Origin: Xanthomonas axonopodis
GTDB lineage: Bacteria; Pseudomonadota; Gammaproteobacteria; Xanthomonadales; Xanthomonadaceae
Length of the DNA: 53,181 nt
Direction: 5' to 3'
NCBI RefSeq assembly: GCF_001304695.1
Contig: NZ_JFAQ01000102.1
Coordinates: 1-53,181, forward strand
Shown: positions 42,413 to 52,872 of the stretch, piece by piece
Layout: the number at the start of each line of letters is the position of its first letter
Numbering within the stretch: the first letter of the stretch is position 1
The notes under the pieces: model-generated
Databases searched by the model: none
What the model saw: the letters and a program-made list of their open reading frames with translations, nothing else
What the model was told of the DNA's origin: nothing
Position numbers and translations under genes: made by a program

Positions 42413-42768
42413 CTAGGCCATCAAGCCCAACAGCGACAACCCAGACAGCAGCAGCAACAGCAAGATCAGCGCGGCGATCGCCGCACCAGGCTGGCGACCC
42501 AGCCGCAACGCGCCGAGCCGGTGGCCAGGCTTCCGACAGCGGCTATCGTGGCCATCGTCAGCGTGATGCGCATCGGCAGCCGCGTGGCTTGCATGGCATG
42601 GTCACCATCGCCCGGCATGCCGATGCTCGCGGCAAACAGAAAGACCACCCCCACCATGCACGCCCACGCCGCGATCGACGTGGCCAGTGCCCACCAGCCC
42701 CACGGCCCGTGGCGCCACCGCCGGCCCTGGCGGTGCGCCGCAGCGACCGCGCGCTGATCAGAACTCAC
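42413..42768 (-). pseudogene. Small membrane protein gene, interrupted by a frameshift
   Basis: The frame begins at GTG 42768, overlapping the kdsA stop (GTGA), and encodes one membrane span (ALATSIAAWACMVGVVFLFAASIG) followed by a second hydrophobic region. As written it ends after a basic nonsense tail (GWVASLVRRSPR). In another frame the same DNA encodes LRLGRQPGAAIAALILLLLLLSGL, a third hydrophobic span ending at TAG 42413. One extra G at about 42517 (CGAGCC to CGAGGCC) would join them into a 118-residue three-span protein. No family is recognised; the reconstruction is inferred from hydropathy. Confidence 0.7.
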
Positions 42769-43595
42769 GCAAAGCGCGCAAATCCGTGTTTCTTGGTGAC
42801 GGCATCCAGCTCCATCAGGGTTTCGAGCAGTTCTTCCATGCGGTCCAGCGGCCACGCATTGGGACCATCGGACAGCGCCTTGGACGGATCCGGGTGGGTT
42901 TCGGCGAACAGCCCGGAAATCCCGACCGCCACCGCCGCGCGCGCCAGCACCGGCACGAACTCGCGCTGACCTCCGGAACTGCTGCCCTGCCCGCCCGGCA
43001 ACTGCACCGAATGGGTGGCGTCGAACACCACCGGACACCCGGTGTCGCGCATGACGCTCAGCGAGCGCATGTCGCTGACCAGATTGTTGTAGCCGAAGGA
43101 CGCGCCACGCTCGCAGACCATGATCTGCTCGTTGCCGGTGGACTTGGCCTTGTCCACCACCGGCTTCATGTCCCACGGCGCCAGGAACTGGCCCTTCTTG
43201 ATATTGACCGGCTTGCCGGCGGCGCAGACGTTCTTGATGAAGTCGGTCTGGCGCACCAAAAATGCCGGGGTCTGCAGGACATCGACGACGGCCGCAACTT
43301 CGTTCATCGGCGTGTATTCGTGCACGTCGGTGAGCACCGGCACGCCGATCTGCTTTTTGACCGCATCCAGCACCTTCAAACCTTCTTCCAGGCCCGGGCC
43401 ACGGAAACTGGTGCCGGAGGTGCGATTGGCCTTGTCGAAACTCGACTTGAAGATGAAGTTGACGCCGAGCTTGCCGGTGATCTCCTTGAGCTTGCCGGCC
43501 ACGTCGAGCTGCAGCTGCATCGATTCGATCACGCAGGGGCCGGCAATCAGGAATAGCGGCTGATCCAGCCCAACGTCGAAGTCACACAGTTTCAT
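42765..43595 (-). CDS. kdsA: 3-deoxy-8-phosphooctulonate synthase
   Basis: The 276-residue TIM-barrel enzyme makes KDO-8-phosphate for lipopolysaccharide. It contains [10 protein letters not shown] (about 14-23), [12 protein letters not shown] (the Lys/Arg substrate loop), LTDVHEYT and [12 protein letters not shown], all conserved. Starting at ATG 43595 gives the usual N-terminus; the long frame upstream covers a repeat. It sits between pyrG and eno, the normal order, with a repeat element between it and pyrG. Confidence 0.96.
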   Translation of the reverse strand: MKLCDFDVGLDQPLFLIAGPCVIESMQLQLDVAGKLKEITGKLGVNFIFKSSFDKANRTSGTSFRGPGLEEGLKVLDAVKKQIGVPVLTDVHEYTPMNEVAAVVDVLQTPAFLVRQTDFIKNVCAAGKPVNIKKGQFLAPWDMKPVVDKAKSTGNEQIMVCERGASFGYNNLVSDMRSLSVMRDTGCPVVFDATHSVQLPGGQGSSSGGQREFVPVLARAAVAVGISGLFAETHPDPSKALSDGPNAWPLDRMEELLETLMELDAVTKKHGFARFA

Positions 43596-43615
43596 CAGGT
43601 CACCAATTGATAAAG

Positions 43616-43753
43616 CCCCTCTCCCATCGGGAGAGGGGTTGGGGTGAGGGTAAGGCTGGCACGTAGTAGTTGACGCGTTTGGTGCGTGGGGCTTCGCCCG
43701 CACCCTCATCCGCCCCTTCTGGGCACCTTCTACCTTCTCCCAAGGGGAGAAGG
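43616..43753. repeat. REP-like composite hairpin repeat between pyrG and kdsA
   Basis: A perfect 10-bp stem CCCCTCTCCC-ATC-GGGAGAGGGG at 43616-43638 is followed by GGGGTGAGGGT. It is paired with a second hairpin CCTTCTCCC-AAG-GGGAGAAGG at 43733-43753, and a central GCTTCGCCCGCACC hairpin lies between. Related elements occur after parE. Such CTCTCCC/GGGAGAG elements are scattered between genes in many proteobacteria. Confidence 0.75.
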
Positions 43754-43759
43754 CACAAA

Positions 43760-45703
<1,944 letters not shown>

Positions 45704-45732
45704 CGAACGCCCCGACAATGCCGGGGCGTTCG
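45704..45732. terminator. Hairpin terminator at the end of the small secreted-protein gene
   Basis: A perfect 11-bp stem CGAACGCCCCG / CGGGGCGTTCG with a seven-base loop lies 26 bases downstream of the minus-strand gene and upstream of pyrG. On the minus strand it is followed by CTTTC, so the U tail is short. Confidence 0.65.
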
Positions 45733-45758
45733 TGACACCTGGTCGCTAGTCCGCGCGA

Positions 45759-46007
45759 TCAGCGTGCAGGTTTTTCTTCTTCCTCTTCCTCGCGCTGAGC
45801 GCTATCGGCCTTGGGCTTCTGCGCGGCAGCGGCAGCGGCGGCGCGGCGTTCGGCCTTGCGCTCTGCTTCGGTCTTGGCCTTGGCGTCGTCGGCCTTCTGA
45901 GCGGCGGCGCCCTGTCCGGTCTGCTGTGGAGCCGCCTGGGCCATGGCGGGAAGCGCTGCGACTGCGGCCGCACCGAGGGTGAGCATCAGTATGTGCTTGA
46001 ACTTCAT
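45759..46007 (-). CDS. Small secreted or periplasmic charged Ala/Lys/Glu-rich protein
   Basis: The 82-residue precursor has a clear signal peptide (MKFKHILMLTLGAAAVAALPAMAQA, cleavage probably after AQA near residue 25). The mature part is low-complexity: an Ala/Lys/Glu helix (DDAKAKTEAERKAERRAAAAAAAQK) and an acidic EEEEEE run before the end. No family is recognised. It is divergent from parE by 164 bases. A helical, charged, exported peptide could bind a polyanion or act as a periplasmic chaperone, but this is speculative. Confidence 0.8.
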   Translation of the reverse strand: MKFKHILMLTLGAAAVAALPAMAQAAPQQTGQGAAAQKADDAKAKTEAERKAERRAAAAAAAQKPKADSAQREEEEEEKPAR

Positions 46008-46171
46008 GGCGTCCTCTTTGGCTTCGGTGACATCCTCAGGTGGGGACGTTTGATTTCGAAACCAACGCCAGGGTAGCCAATGCTGCCCGGCCCCCCACTG
46101 AACGCCGGTCGCGTGCAAAAAATCGGCTCAGCCCCCACACTTGCGCGTCGTTTCACGTGCCAACGAGATAC

Positions 46172-48061
46172 ATGAACACCCGTTATAACGCCGCCGATAT
46201 TGAAGTGCTGTCGGGCCTGGACCCGGTCAAACGCCGTCCTGGCATGTATACCGACACCGCGCGCCCGAACCATCTGGCGCAGGAAGTGATCGACAACTCG
46301 GTCGACGAGGCGCTGGCCGGCCACGCCAAGCAGGTCGAAGTCACGTTGTATAGAGACGGTAGCTGCGAGGTGTCCGACGACGGCCGCGGCATGCCGGTGG
46401 ACATCCACCCGGAAGAGAAGATTCCGGGAGTGGAACTGATCCTGACCCGGCTGCATGCCGGCGGCAAGTTCAGCAACCGCAACTACACCTTCTCCGGTGG
46501 CTTGCACGGCGTGGGCGTGAGCGTGGTCAACGCGCTGTCGACCAAGGTCGAGCTGTTCATCAAGCGCGAGGGCAGCGAGCACCGCATGGAGTTCCGCGAT
46601 GGCAATGCTGCGTCCAAGCTGGAAGTGGTCGGCACCGTCGGCAAGAAAAATACCGGAACGCGGCTGCGTTTCTGGGCCGACCCCAAGTATTTCGATACGC
46701 CCAAATTCAATGTGCGTGCATTGCGACACCTGCTGCGCGCCAAGGCCGTGCTGTGCCCCGGGCTGACCGTCAAATTGCACGACGAGGCAACCGGCGAGCA
46801 GGACAGCTGGTACTTCGAAAACGGCCTGCGCGATTACCTGAAAGGTGAGATGGCCGAGCACGAACTGCTGCCGGCCGAGCTGTTCGTGGGCAGCCTGAAG
46901 AAAGACACCGAGATCGTGGACTGGGCCGCGGCCTGGATACCGGAAGGCGAGCTGGTGCAGGAAAGCTACGTCAACCTGATCCCGACTGCGCAGCACGGCA
47001 CCCACGTCAATGGCCTGCGATCGGGCCTGACCGATGCGCTGCGCGAGTTCTGCGATTTCCGCAATCTGCTGCCGCGCGGCGTCAAGCTGGCGCCGGAAGA
47101 TGTCTGGGACCGCGTCACCTTCGTGCTCAGCCTGAAGATGACCGACCCGCAGTTCTCCGGGCAGACCAAGGAGCGGTTGTCCTCGCGCCAGGCTGCCGGT
47201 TTCATCGAGGGCGCCGCACATGACGCTTTCAGCCTGTATCTCAACCAGAACGTGGAGATCGGCGAGAAGATCGCGCAGATCGCCATCGATCGCGCCAGCG
47301 CACGGTTGAAGACCGAAAAGCAGATCGTCCGCAAGAAGGTCACCCAGGGCCCCGCCCTGCCCGGCAAGCTGGCCGATTGCATCAGCCAGGACCTGTCGCG
47401 TACCGAACTGTTCCTGGTCGAAGGCGATTCTGCCGGCGGCTCGGCCAAGCAGGCGCGCGACAAGGATTTCCAGGCGATCCTGCCGCTGCGCGGCAAGATC
47501 CTCAACACCTGGGAAGTGGCTTCGGGCAGCGTGCTGGCCTCCGAGGAAGTGCATAACCTGGCGATCGCGATCGGTTGCGACCCGGGCAAGGACGACATCA
47601 CCGGGCTGCGCTACGGCAAGGTGGTGATCCTGGCCGACGCCGACTCCGATGGCCTGCATATCGCCACGCTGTTGACGGCGCTGTTCCTGCAGCATTTCCC
47701 CGCATTGGTCGCTGCCGGCCACGTCTTCGTGGCGATGCCGCCCTTGTTCCGTGTCGATGTGGGCAAGCAGGTGTTCTACGCGCTGGACGAAGAAGAAAAG
47801 ACCACGCTGCTGGACAAGATCGCGCGTGAGAAGATGAAGGGCCAGATCAGCGTGACCCGCTTCAAGGGCCTGGGCGAAATGAATCCGCAGCAGCTGCGCG
47901 AATCCACCATCCACCCGGACACGCGTCGGCTGGTGCAGCTGACCATCGACGACGGCGAGCAGACGCGTTCGTTGATGGACATGCTGCTGGCCAAAAAGCG
48001 CGCAAGCGACCGCAAGCAGTGGCTGGAAACCAAGGGCGATCTGGCCTCGCTGGAAGTTTGA
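46172..48061 (+). CDS. parE: DNA topoisomerase IV subunit B
   Basis: The 629-residue type IIA ATPase subunit has the GHKL domain with VIDNSVDEALAGHA (about 38-51), SDDGRGMPVDIH and FSGGLHGVGVSVVNAL. The transducer domain follows, and then TOPRIM with LVEGDSAGGSAKQARDKDFQAILPLRGKILN and DADSDGLHI. The length and the K-A-K-K-rich C-terminus fit ParE rather than GyrB (about 800). It decatenates daughter chromosomes with ParC. I start at ATG 46172. Confidence 0.96.
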   Translation: MNTRYNAADIEVLSGLDPVKRRPGMYTDTARPNHLAQEVIDNSVDEALAGHAKQVEVTLYRDGSCEVSDDGRGMPVDIHPEEKIPGVELILTRLHAGGKFSNRNYTFSGGLHGVGVSVVNALSTKVELFIKREGSEHRMEFRDGNAASKLEVVGTVGKKNTGTRLRFWADPKYFDTPKFNVRALRHLLRAKAVLCPGLTVKLHDEATGEQDSWYFENGLRDYLKGEMAEHELLPAELFVGSLKKDTEIVDWAAAWIPEGELVQESYVNLIPTAQHGTHVNGLRSGLTDALREFCDFRNLLPRGVKLAPEDVWDRVTFVLSLKMTDPQFSGQTKERLSSRQAAGFIEGAAHDAFSLYLNQNVEIGEKIAQIAIDRASARLKTEKQIVRKKVTQGPALPGKLADCISQDLSRTELFLVEGDSAGGSAKQARDKDFQAILPLRGKILNTWEVASGSVLASEEVHNLAIAIGCDPGKDDITGLRYGKVVILADADSDGLHIATLLTALFLQHFPALVAAGHVFVAMPPLFRVDVGKQVFYALDEEEKTTLLDKIAREKMKGQISVTRFKGLGEMNPQQLRESTIHPDTRRLVQLTIDDGEQTRSLMDMLLAKKRASDRKQWLETKGDLASLEV

Positions 48062-48095
48062 GGATACCGGGAGTTTCAGAAGCCCCAAGAAGCGA

Positions 48096-48151
48096 AAGCC
48101 CCTTTCCCGTCGGCAAGGGGGTGGGGTGAGGATTGGAGTGAGGGTACGTGC
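48096..48151 (+). repeat. Degenerate REP-like element after parE
   Basis: GCCCCTTTCCCGTCGGCAAGGGGGTGGGGTGAGG resembles the element downstream of kdsA, with a shorter imperfect stem (CCCCTT / AAGGGG). It lies immediately after the parE stop and may help define the transcript end. Confidence 0.6.
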
Positions 48152-48347
48152 ACGCGCGGGCGATCGGTTGCTGGCTTCGGTAAGGGGCGTCAGCGCGGCC
48201 GGGGACTGGCTACGCGGCTCGGAAGACATCCTGGCTAACTTGCCGTCGCGGCACATCCTGAGTGCCACTCTCCGCCCCCCCGCTGCCGCCTCGGCACGTT
48301 GTTGCCGTGATTCCGAGGAGTCTTAACCGCGGTGATGAATACGTTGC
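48152..48347. other. parE to S10 carboxypeptidase intergenic stretch, core
   Basis: This is the part of the nearly 490-base intergenic region that lies between the two repeat elements. It contains no open frame with a recognisable domain. It probably holds the promoter of the next gene or simply separates the repeats. Confidence 0.5.
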
Positions 48348-48465
48348 CTGACGCCCTTCTCCTGCGGGAGAGGGGATGGGGCGAGGCTACGGGCGAAGCC
48401 AGGCAGCAGTTAGGTGCAGCAGGCTTCGCCCGCACCTCATCCACCCTTTGGGGACCTGCTCCCCC
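48348..48465. repeat. Second REP-like composite hairpin repeat upstream of the S10 peptidase
   Basis: The element begins CCCTTCTCCTGCGGGAGAGGGG, continues GGGCGAGG and has a later pair GGCGAAGCC / GGCTTCGCC, ending CACCCTTTGGGGACCTGCTCCCC. It shares its building blocks (CTTCTCC/GGGAGAG and GCTTCGCCCGCACC) with the copy between pyrG and kdsA, so it is a dispersed family. Confidence 0.7.
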
Positions 48466-48550
48466 ATAGCTGCGGTGCACGCGACATCCATGCCTTCCTG
48501 CACATCCACCGGACTCTGCAGCGGCCTAGCATCGGCACCTCCCTGCTCCG

Positions 48551-50062
48551 ATGTCGATGCCCATGCCCTTCTTTCTCCGTGCCGGCCTGCTGGCCTGCGT
48601 ACTGCTCAGCGGGACGGCGCTGGCCGAAGCGCCAGACAAAACCGATAAAAGCGATGCCAAACCCGATGCAGCTGCCGCCAAACAGGCGCCATTGCCGGCC
48701 GACGCCCGCGTGCGTCAGAGCACGCGGGTGGCCGGCCGTAGCCTGAGCTACACCGCCACGGTCGGCACGCTGCCGGTACGCGATACGCAGGGCAAGACCA
48801 CAGGCGAAGTGGTGTTCACCGCCTACACCGTCGATGGCAAGGACCGCCCGGTGACCTTCGCGTTTAATGGTGGGCCGGGCGCCGCATCGGTGTATCTCAA
48901 CATGGGCGCGATCGGACCGAAGATCGTCGGTTTCGGTGCCGAAGGCGACAGTGCGTCGGCACCGGCCACACTGCGCAACAACCCGGGCACGTGGCTGGAC
49001 TTCACCGACCTGGTCTTCATCGACCCGGTCGGTACCGGCTTCAGCCGCGCGTTGATCGGCGACGACGATGCCAAGAAGCAGTTCTACAACCCGCAAGCAG
49101 ATGTGGAATATCTCTCGCGGGTGATCTACGACTGGCTACTCAAGAACCGTCGCCTGCAGGCGCGCAAGTACCTGATCGGCGAAAGCTACGGCGGCTTCCG
49201 CGGCCCGCGCATCACCCACTACCTGCAGACGCAGCTGGGTGTGGCGATGAACGGCGTGGTGCTGGTGTCGCCGTATCTCAACCCGACCCTGGACGACAAC
49301 GGCGATGTGTCGCCCCTGGCATGGATGCTGACGCTTCCCTCGATCGCTGCTGCGCACCTGGAGCGCCAGGGCCAGCTCAGCGACAGCGCGATGCGCCAGG
49401 TGATCGACTACACCCGCGGCGATTACGCGGTGGCGCTGATGAAGGGACGCACCGACCCGCAGGCGCATGAGGCGATGCTGCAGCAGGTCACCCGCATGAC
49501 CGGACTGGACCCAGCGTACGTGCGGCGCTCCGGCGGTCGCCTGGAAACCCAGGCGTATCTGCGCGAAGTCTTTCGCGACAAGGGGGAGTTGGGCAGCCGT
49601 TACGACTCCAACGTGACCGCCTTCGACCCGTTTCCCAACGATGCCGAACAACGCGCCAACGACCCGTTGCTGGACAGCATTATTGCGCCCACTACTACCG
49701 CGATGGTGGACTTCGTGACCCGCGTGGTCGGCTGGAAGATCGATGCGCAGTATCGCGCGCTCAACTACGACGTGAACAAGCTCTGGGACTGGAACGACGA
49801 ACTCCGCAAGGGCGCAGTGACCCAGCTGCGTCAGTCGGTGGCGATCGATCCGAAGCTGCGCGTGTTGATCGCGCACGGCTGGAACGACCTCTCCTGCCCG
49901 TTCATGGGTTCGGTCCTGACGGTAGACCAGATGCCGGCCATGGGCAGCGACAGCAAACGCGTGCAGGTGCGCGAATATCCGGGCGGCCACATGTTCTACA
50001 ACCGCGCCGACAGCCAGGCCGCGTTCCGCAGCGACGTCAAGGCGATGTACGAAACGCGCTGA
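48551..50062 (+). CDS. Secreted S10-family serine carboxypeptidase-like protein
   Basis: The 503-residue protein has a signal peptide (MPFFLRAGLLACVLLSGTALA, cleavage near residue 25) and belongs to peptidase family S10. The nucleophile motif is GESYGGFRGP (Ser around residue 212), the oxyanion region is FAFNGGPGAASVYLNMGAIGPK and the C-terminal catalytic pair is in AHGWNDLSCPF (Asp) and PGGHMFY (His). The region after the signal is lysine- and aspartate-rich and disordered. It is likely periplasmic. Xanthomonads carry several of these enzymes; the substrate is unknown. No partner gene is adjacent. Confidence 0.9.
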   Translation: MSMPMPFFLRAGLLACVLLSGTALAEAPDKTDKSDAKPDAAAAKQAPLPADARVRQSTRVAGRSLSYTATVGTLPVRDTQGKTTGEVVFTAYTVDGKDRPVTFAFNGGPGAASVYLNMGAIGPKIVGFGAEGDSASAPATLRNNPGTWLDFTDLVFIDPVGTGFSRALIGDDDAKKQFYNPQADVEYLSRVIYDWLLKNRRLQARKYLIGESYGGFRGPRITHYLQTQLGVAMNGVVLVSPYLNPTLDDNGDVSPLAWMLTLPSIAAAHLERQGQLSDSAMRQVIDYTRGDYAVALMKGRTDPQAHEAMLQQVTRMTGLDPAYVRRSGGRLETQAYLREVFRDKGELGSRYDSNVTAFDPFPNDAEQRANDPLLDSIIAPTTTAMVDFVTRVVGWKIDAQYRALNYDVNKLWDWNDELRKGAVTQLRQSVAIDPKLRVLIAHGWNDLSCPFMGSVLTVDQMPAMGSDSKRVQVREYPGGHMFYNRADSQAAFRSDVKAMYETR

Positions 50063-50224
50063 GCGCAGCCAGCGCCGGCCGCACACGCGGCCGGCGACCA
50101 GGCCATCGGGCAGCACCATCATTTCCGAGTGCCGCGCATCTGCGTTGCCATCGTCAACCTGGAACTGGCAAGCACCGTCGCAAGCACATCAGCCAAGCAG
50201 ATCTAGCAGCGCACCAGCTGTTAC

Positions 50225-50240
50225 AAATCCCAAATCCCGA
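50225..50240 (-). repeat. Two-unit GGGATTT heptad repeat
   Basis: On the minus strand, two adjacent GGGATTTG-like units sit immediately after the stop of the YdcF-like gene. They are a truncated form of the heptad element seen at 34019-34051, too short for a quadruplex alone. Confidence 0.5.
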
Positions 50241-51002
50241 TTACAACGCACCAGGCTCGCTAGCCTTCACATTCCACCCCAACCACTGGTAGACCTGATA
50301 GCGCGCAATGCCCAGGTATTCGTGCAGGGCGACATCGGCCAGGGTGAAGTTGTAGCTCTGCGGCAGGATCGACCACGTGGCAGTCAGCCAATCGGCACGC
50401 ACCGGTGTGGCATCGATGCCGAAATGGCGGAAATACAATTCGGCGCGACGCAGGTGCGTGGCCGAGGACACCAGCGCAATGCGATCGGGCCGGTAGGCGC
50501 GCAGCAAGGGCTGGCTGAACTGCGCGTTCTGCCAGGTGTTCATGCTCGACGGCTCCATGATCAGATCTGCCCGCGGAATGCCCAGGCCCAGCAAGACACG
50601 CTGGTAAACCACCGCTTCGGACAGGCCCAGGCCGCGTGCATCGCCGCCGCTGATCTCGATCTTGCAATCGCCCCCGCTGTGCCGGCATTGCCCGTACAGC
50701 CGCGCCGATTCGACGATGCGACCGTAGGCGAACAGATTGGCTTCGGCCGCCGCGTCGCGACCTTCCGGGCGCACGGTGCCGGCACCCAGCAGCACGATGA
50801 CGTTGCGCGCGCCCCACGCGTTGAAATCGTTGACCCCGGTGCGTTGCAGGTGTTGCAACATCCAGGAGGGCAACGGACCGCACCCCACCGCGAACACCAG
50901 CAGCAAGCTGGCCAGGCCCAGCACGCGGGAAAACCGCCGCAATCCGCGGCGGTCGATCAACCAGGCAAACCCGAACAACACGCACACCAGGGCAAGCATC
51001 AT
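50241..51002 (-). CDS. YdcF/ElyC-family DUF218 membrane protein
   Basis: The 253-residue protein has two N-terminal spans (MMLALVCVLFGFAWLI and VLGLASLLLVFAVGCG) and a DUF218 domain: NVIVLLGAGT (about 67-76), IEISGGDARGLGLSEAVVYQRVL, EPSSMNTWQNAQFS and VSSATHLRRAELYFRHFG. The family includes ElyC and SanA, involved in envelope polysaccharide or peptidoglycan metabolism at the periplasmic side. The precise activity is unknown. It is separated from the phosphate transporter gene by 106 bases. Confidence 0.87.
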   Translation of the reverse strand: MMLALVCVLFGFAWLIDRRGLRRFSRVLGLASLLLVFAVGCGPLPSWMLQHLQRTGVNDFNAWGARNVIVLLGAGTVRPEGRDAAAEANLFAYGRIVESARLYGQCRHSGGDCKIEISGGDARGLGLSEAVVYQRVLLGLGIPRADLIMEPSSMNTWQNAQFSQPLLRAYRPDRIALVSSATHLRRAELYFRHFGIDATPVRADWLTATWSILPQSYNFTLADVALHEYLGIARYQVYQWLGWNVKASEPGAL

Positions 51003-51108
51003 CGGGAAAGGGTCTCACTCATGGCATGCGGGCAACCTGCCAGGAACAGGTCGATACGGCAACGGCAGTGCAGTCTGCCGACGGTGCGTGACCGCAGCGC
51101 GGCACCGC

Positions 51109-52236
51109 TCAGGTCCAGCCGAACAGCTCGAACAGCGTCAGGATCAGATACGCCACGCCGCCAGCAGCCGGGATGGTGAGAATCCAGGCCCAGACGATGC
51201 GCTCGATCACGCCCAGCCGCAGCGAACGCGGGTTCTTGGCAAAACCCACGCCCATGATGGCGGTGGAAATGCTGTGCGTGGTGGACACCGGCATGCCGAA
51301 ATGCGCCGCCACGGTGAGCACCGTCGCCGAGCTGGTTTCTGCGGCAAAGCCGTGGATGGGGTGCAGCTTGACCATCTTGTGGCCGAGCGTCTTGATGATC
51401 TTCCAGCCGCCCGACGCCGTACCGGCGGCCATCACCACCGCGCAGGTCAGCACGATCCACATCGGGATACTGGCACCGGCCGCAAGGCCGGTACCCGGAT
51501 GCAGGAACGACAACCAGCTCGGCAGGTCGTCCAGCGCACCGGCCGACTGCGCGCCGATCAGGGTCATGGCGATGATGCCCATGGTCTTCTGCGCGTCGTT
51601 GTGCCCGTGTGCGTAGCCCATGTACGCGGCCGAGGCGATCTGCGCCTTGCCGAAGAACGCGTTGACCCAGCGCGGCCGCGCCAGCCGCCCGATCGGGCCG
51701 CCGAGCTTGGACATGCCGGCGATGATCGCCCACAGCAGCACCATCACCACGATGCCGAGCACGAAACCAGCGATCGGCGAGGTGATCATCGGGACGAACA
51801 CCTTCCACAACAGGCCCTTGTTCTTGGCCCAGTTGCCGATGTTCTCCGACCAGATCAGCGCGTCCCAGTTGTTGTGCGCCGCGGCCAGGCCAGCACCGCA
51901 CAGCCCACCGATCAACGCATGCGAGGACGACGACGGCAGGCCCTTCCACCAGGTAATCAGGTTCCAGATGATGCCGCCCAGCAACGCGCACAGGATCACC
52001 CGCGGGGTGACCTCGACCACGTTGGTATTGAGCAGGCCCGAGGCGATCGTCAGCGCCACGGCGGTGCCGTTCAGCGCGCCGATCAGGTTCATGCCGGCGG
52101 CCAGCATCACCGCCCAACTAGGCGAGAGCACCTTGGTGGCAACCACGGTGGCGATGGAGTTGGCGGTGTCGTGGAAGCCGTTGATGAACTCGAACACCAA
52201 CGCGGCCAGGATCACCACCAGAACTAAGGTAAGCAC
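51109..52236 (-). CDS. PiT-family low-affinity inorganic phosphate transporter
   Basis: The 375-residue polytopic protein has the two internally repeated Pho-4 signatures: GFHDTANSIATVVATKVLSP near residue 20 and AHGHNDAQKTMGIIAM near residue 210, with about ten spans. It is shorter than E. coli PitA (499) but within the normal range of the PiT family in this group. It imports phosphate as a metal-phosphate with proton symport. It follows the DUF47 gene by nine bases, the usual pairing, which suggests regulation by the DUF47 protein. Confidence 0.93.
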   Translation of the reverse strand: MLTLVLVVILAALVFEFINGFHDTANSIATVVATKVLSPSWAVMLAAGMNLIGALNGTAVALTIASGLLNTNVVEVTPRVILCALLGGIIWNLITWWKGLPSSSSHALIGGLCGAGLAAAHNNWDALIWSENIGNWAKNKGLLWKVFVPMITSPIAGFVLGIVVMVLLWAIIAGMSKLGGPIGRLARPRWVNAFFGKAQIASAAYMGYAHGHNDAQKTMGIIAMTLIGAQSAGALDDLPSWLSFLHPGTGLAAGASIPMWIVLTCAVVMAAGTASGGWKIIKTLGHKMVKLHPIHGFAAETSSATVLTVAAHFGMPVSTTHSISTAIMGVGFAKNPRSLRLGVIERIVWAWILTIPAAGGVAYLILTLFELFGWT

Positions 52237-52245
52237 GCGGCGACC

Positions 52246-52872
52246 TCAGCTGTTCTTCAGCACGATCTGGTAGACCACCACACCGGCCTCGCGGCAGCGG
52301 TCGATGGCCTTTTCCAGAATCTCGAAGAACTCCTTGAGCAGGAACATCTGCAACGTGTCCAGGCGGCCGGAATAGATGTCGCGATACAGCTCCAGCATCA
52401 GCCGGTCGGCTTCGTTTTCGAGCATGCGCAGCTTGTCGTTGAGCGCGGTCATGCGGTCGATGTTCATGTGCGGCAGGTCGGCCACCATCTCCACCACCAC
52501 CGCGGCGGCCTGCTCCAGCATCGCGGCGCGCGGGGCGAAGTCGATGTGTTCCAGGTGTTTGGTCGCCAGCGAGTAGCGGTCGGCGAATTTCTCGACCTGC
52601 TTGGGAATCTTGTACAGCGCCGAGCCCAACGCCTCGATGTCCTCGCGTTCGATCGGGGTCATGAAGCTGTCCACCAGCGCCTGGCCGATCTTGTCGGAGA
52701 CGGCGCGTTCGCGCAGGCGGGCCAGCTTGAAGGCGTCCAGCGCGGGCTGGCGGTCGGACTCGCGCATCATGGCGTGCAACGCCCTGGTGCTGTCGTAGGC
52801 GGCCTGCGCCGCTTCGTTCAGAAGCGCATAGAACTGCTTGCCGGAACCGAAAATGGTCTGCAACGAGAACAT
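52246..52872 (-). CDS. DUF47 family PhoU-like protein
   Basis: The 208-residue all-helical protein belongs to the DUF47/TIGR00153 family related to PhoU. It has SLQTIFGSGKQFYALLNEAAQAAYDSTRALHAMM and ALGSALYKIPKQVEKFADRYSLA, with the spaced acidic residues of PhoU-type metal sites. It is co-transcribed with the PiT gene, and such proteins are thought to restrain the transporter. The start is ATG 52872. No pho box could be identified confidently upstream. Confidence 0.88.
   Translation of the reverse strand: MFSLQTIFGSGKQFYALLNEAAQAAYDSTRALHAMMRESDRQPALDAFKLARLRERAVSDKIGQALVDSFMTPIEREDIEALGSALYKIPKQVEKFADRYSLATKHLEHIDFAPRAAMLEQAAAVVVEMVADLPHMNIDRMTALNDKLRMLENEADRLMLELYRDIYSGRLDTLQMFLLKEFFEILEKAIDRCREAGVVVYQIVLKNS

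Noticed and set aside
46004-48268. 754-codon minus-strand frame opposite parE
   Set aside because: It is antisense to parE and shows only His/Gln/Arg-rich shadow composition.
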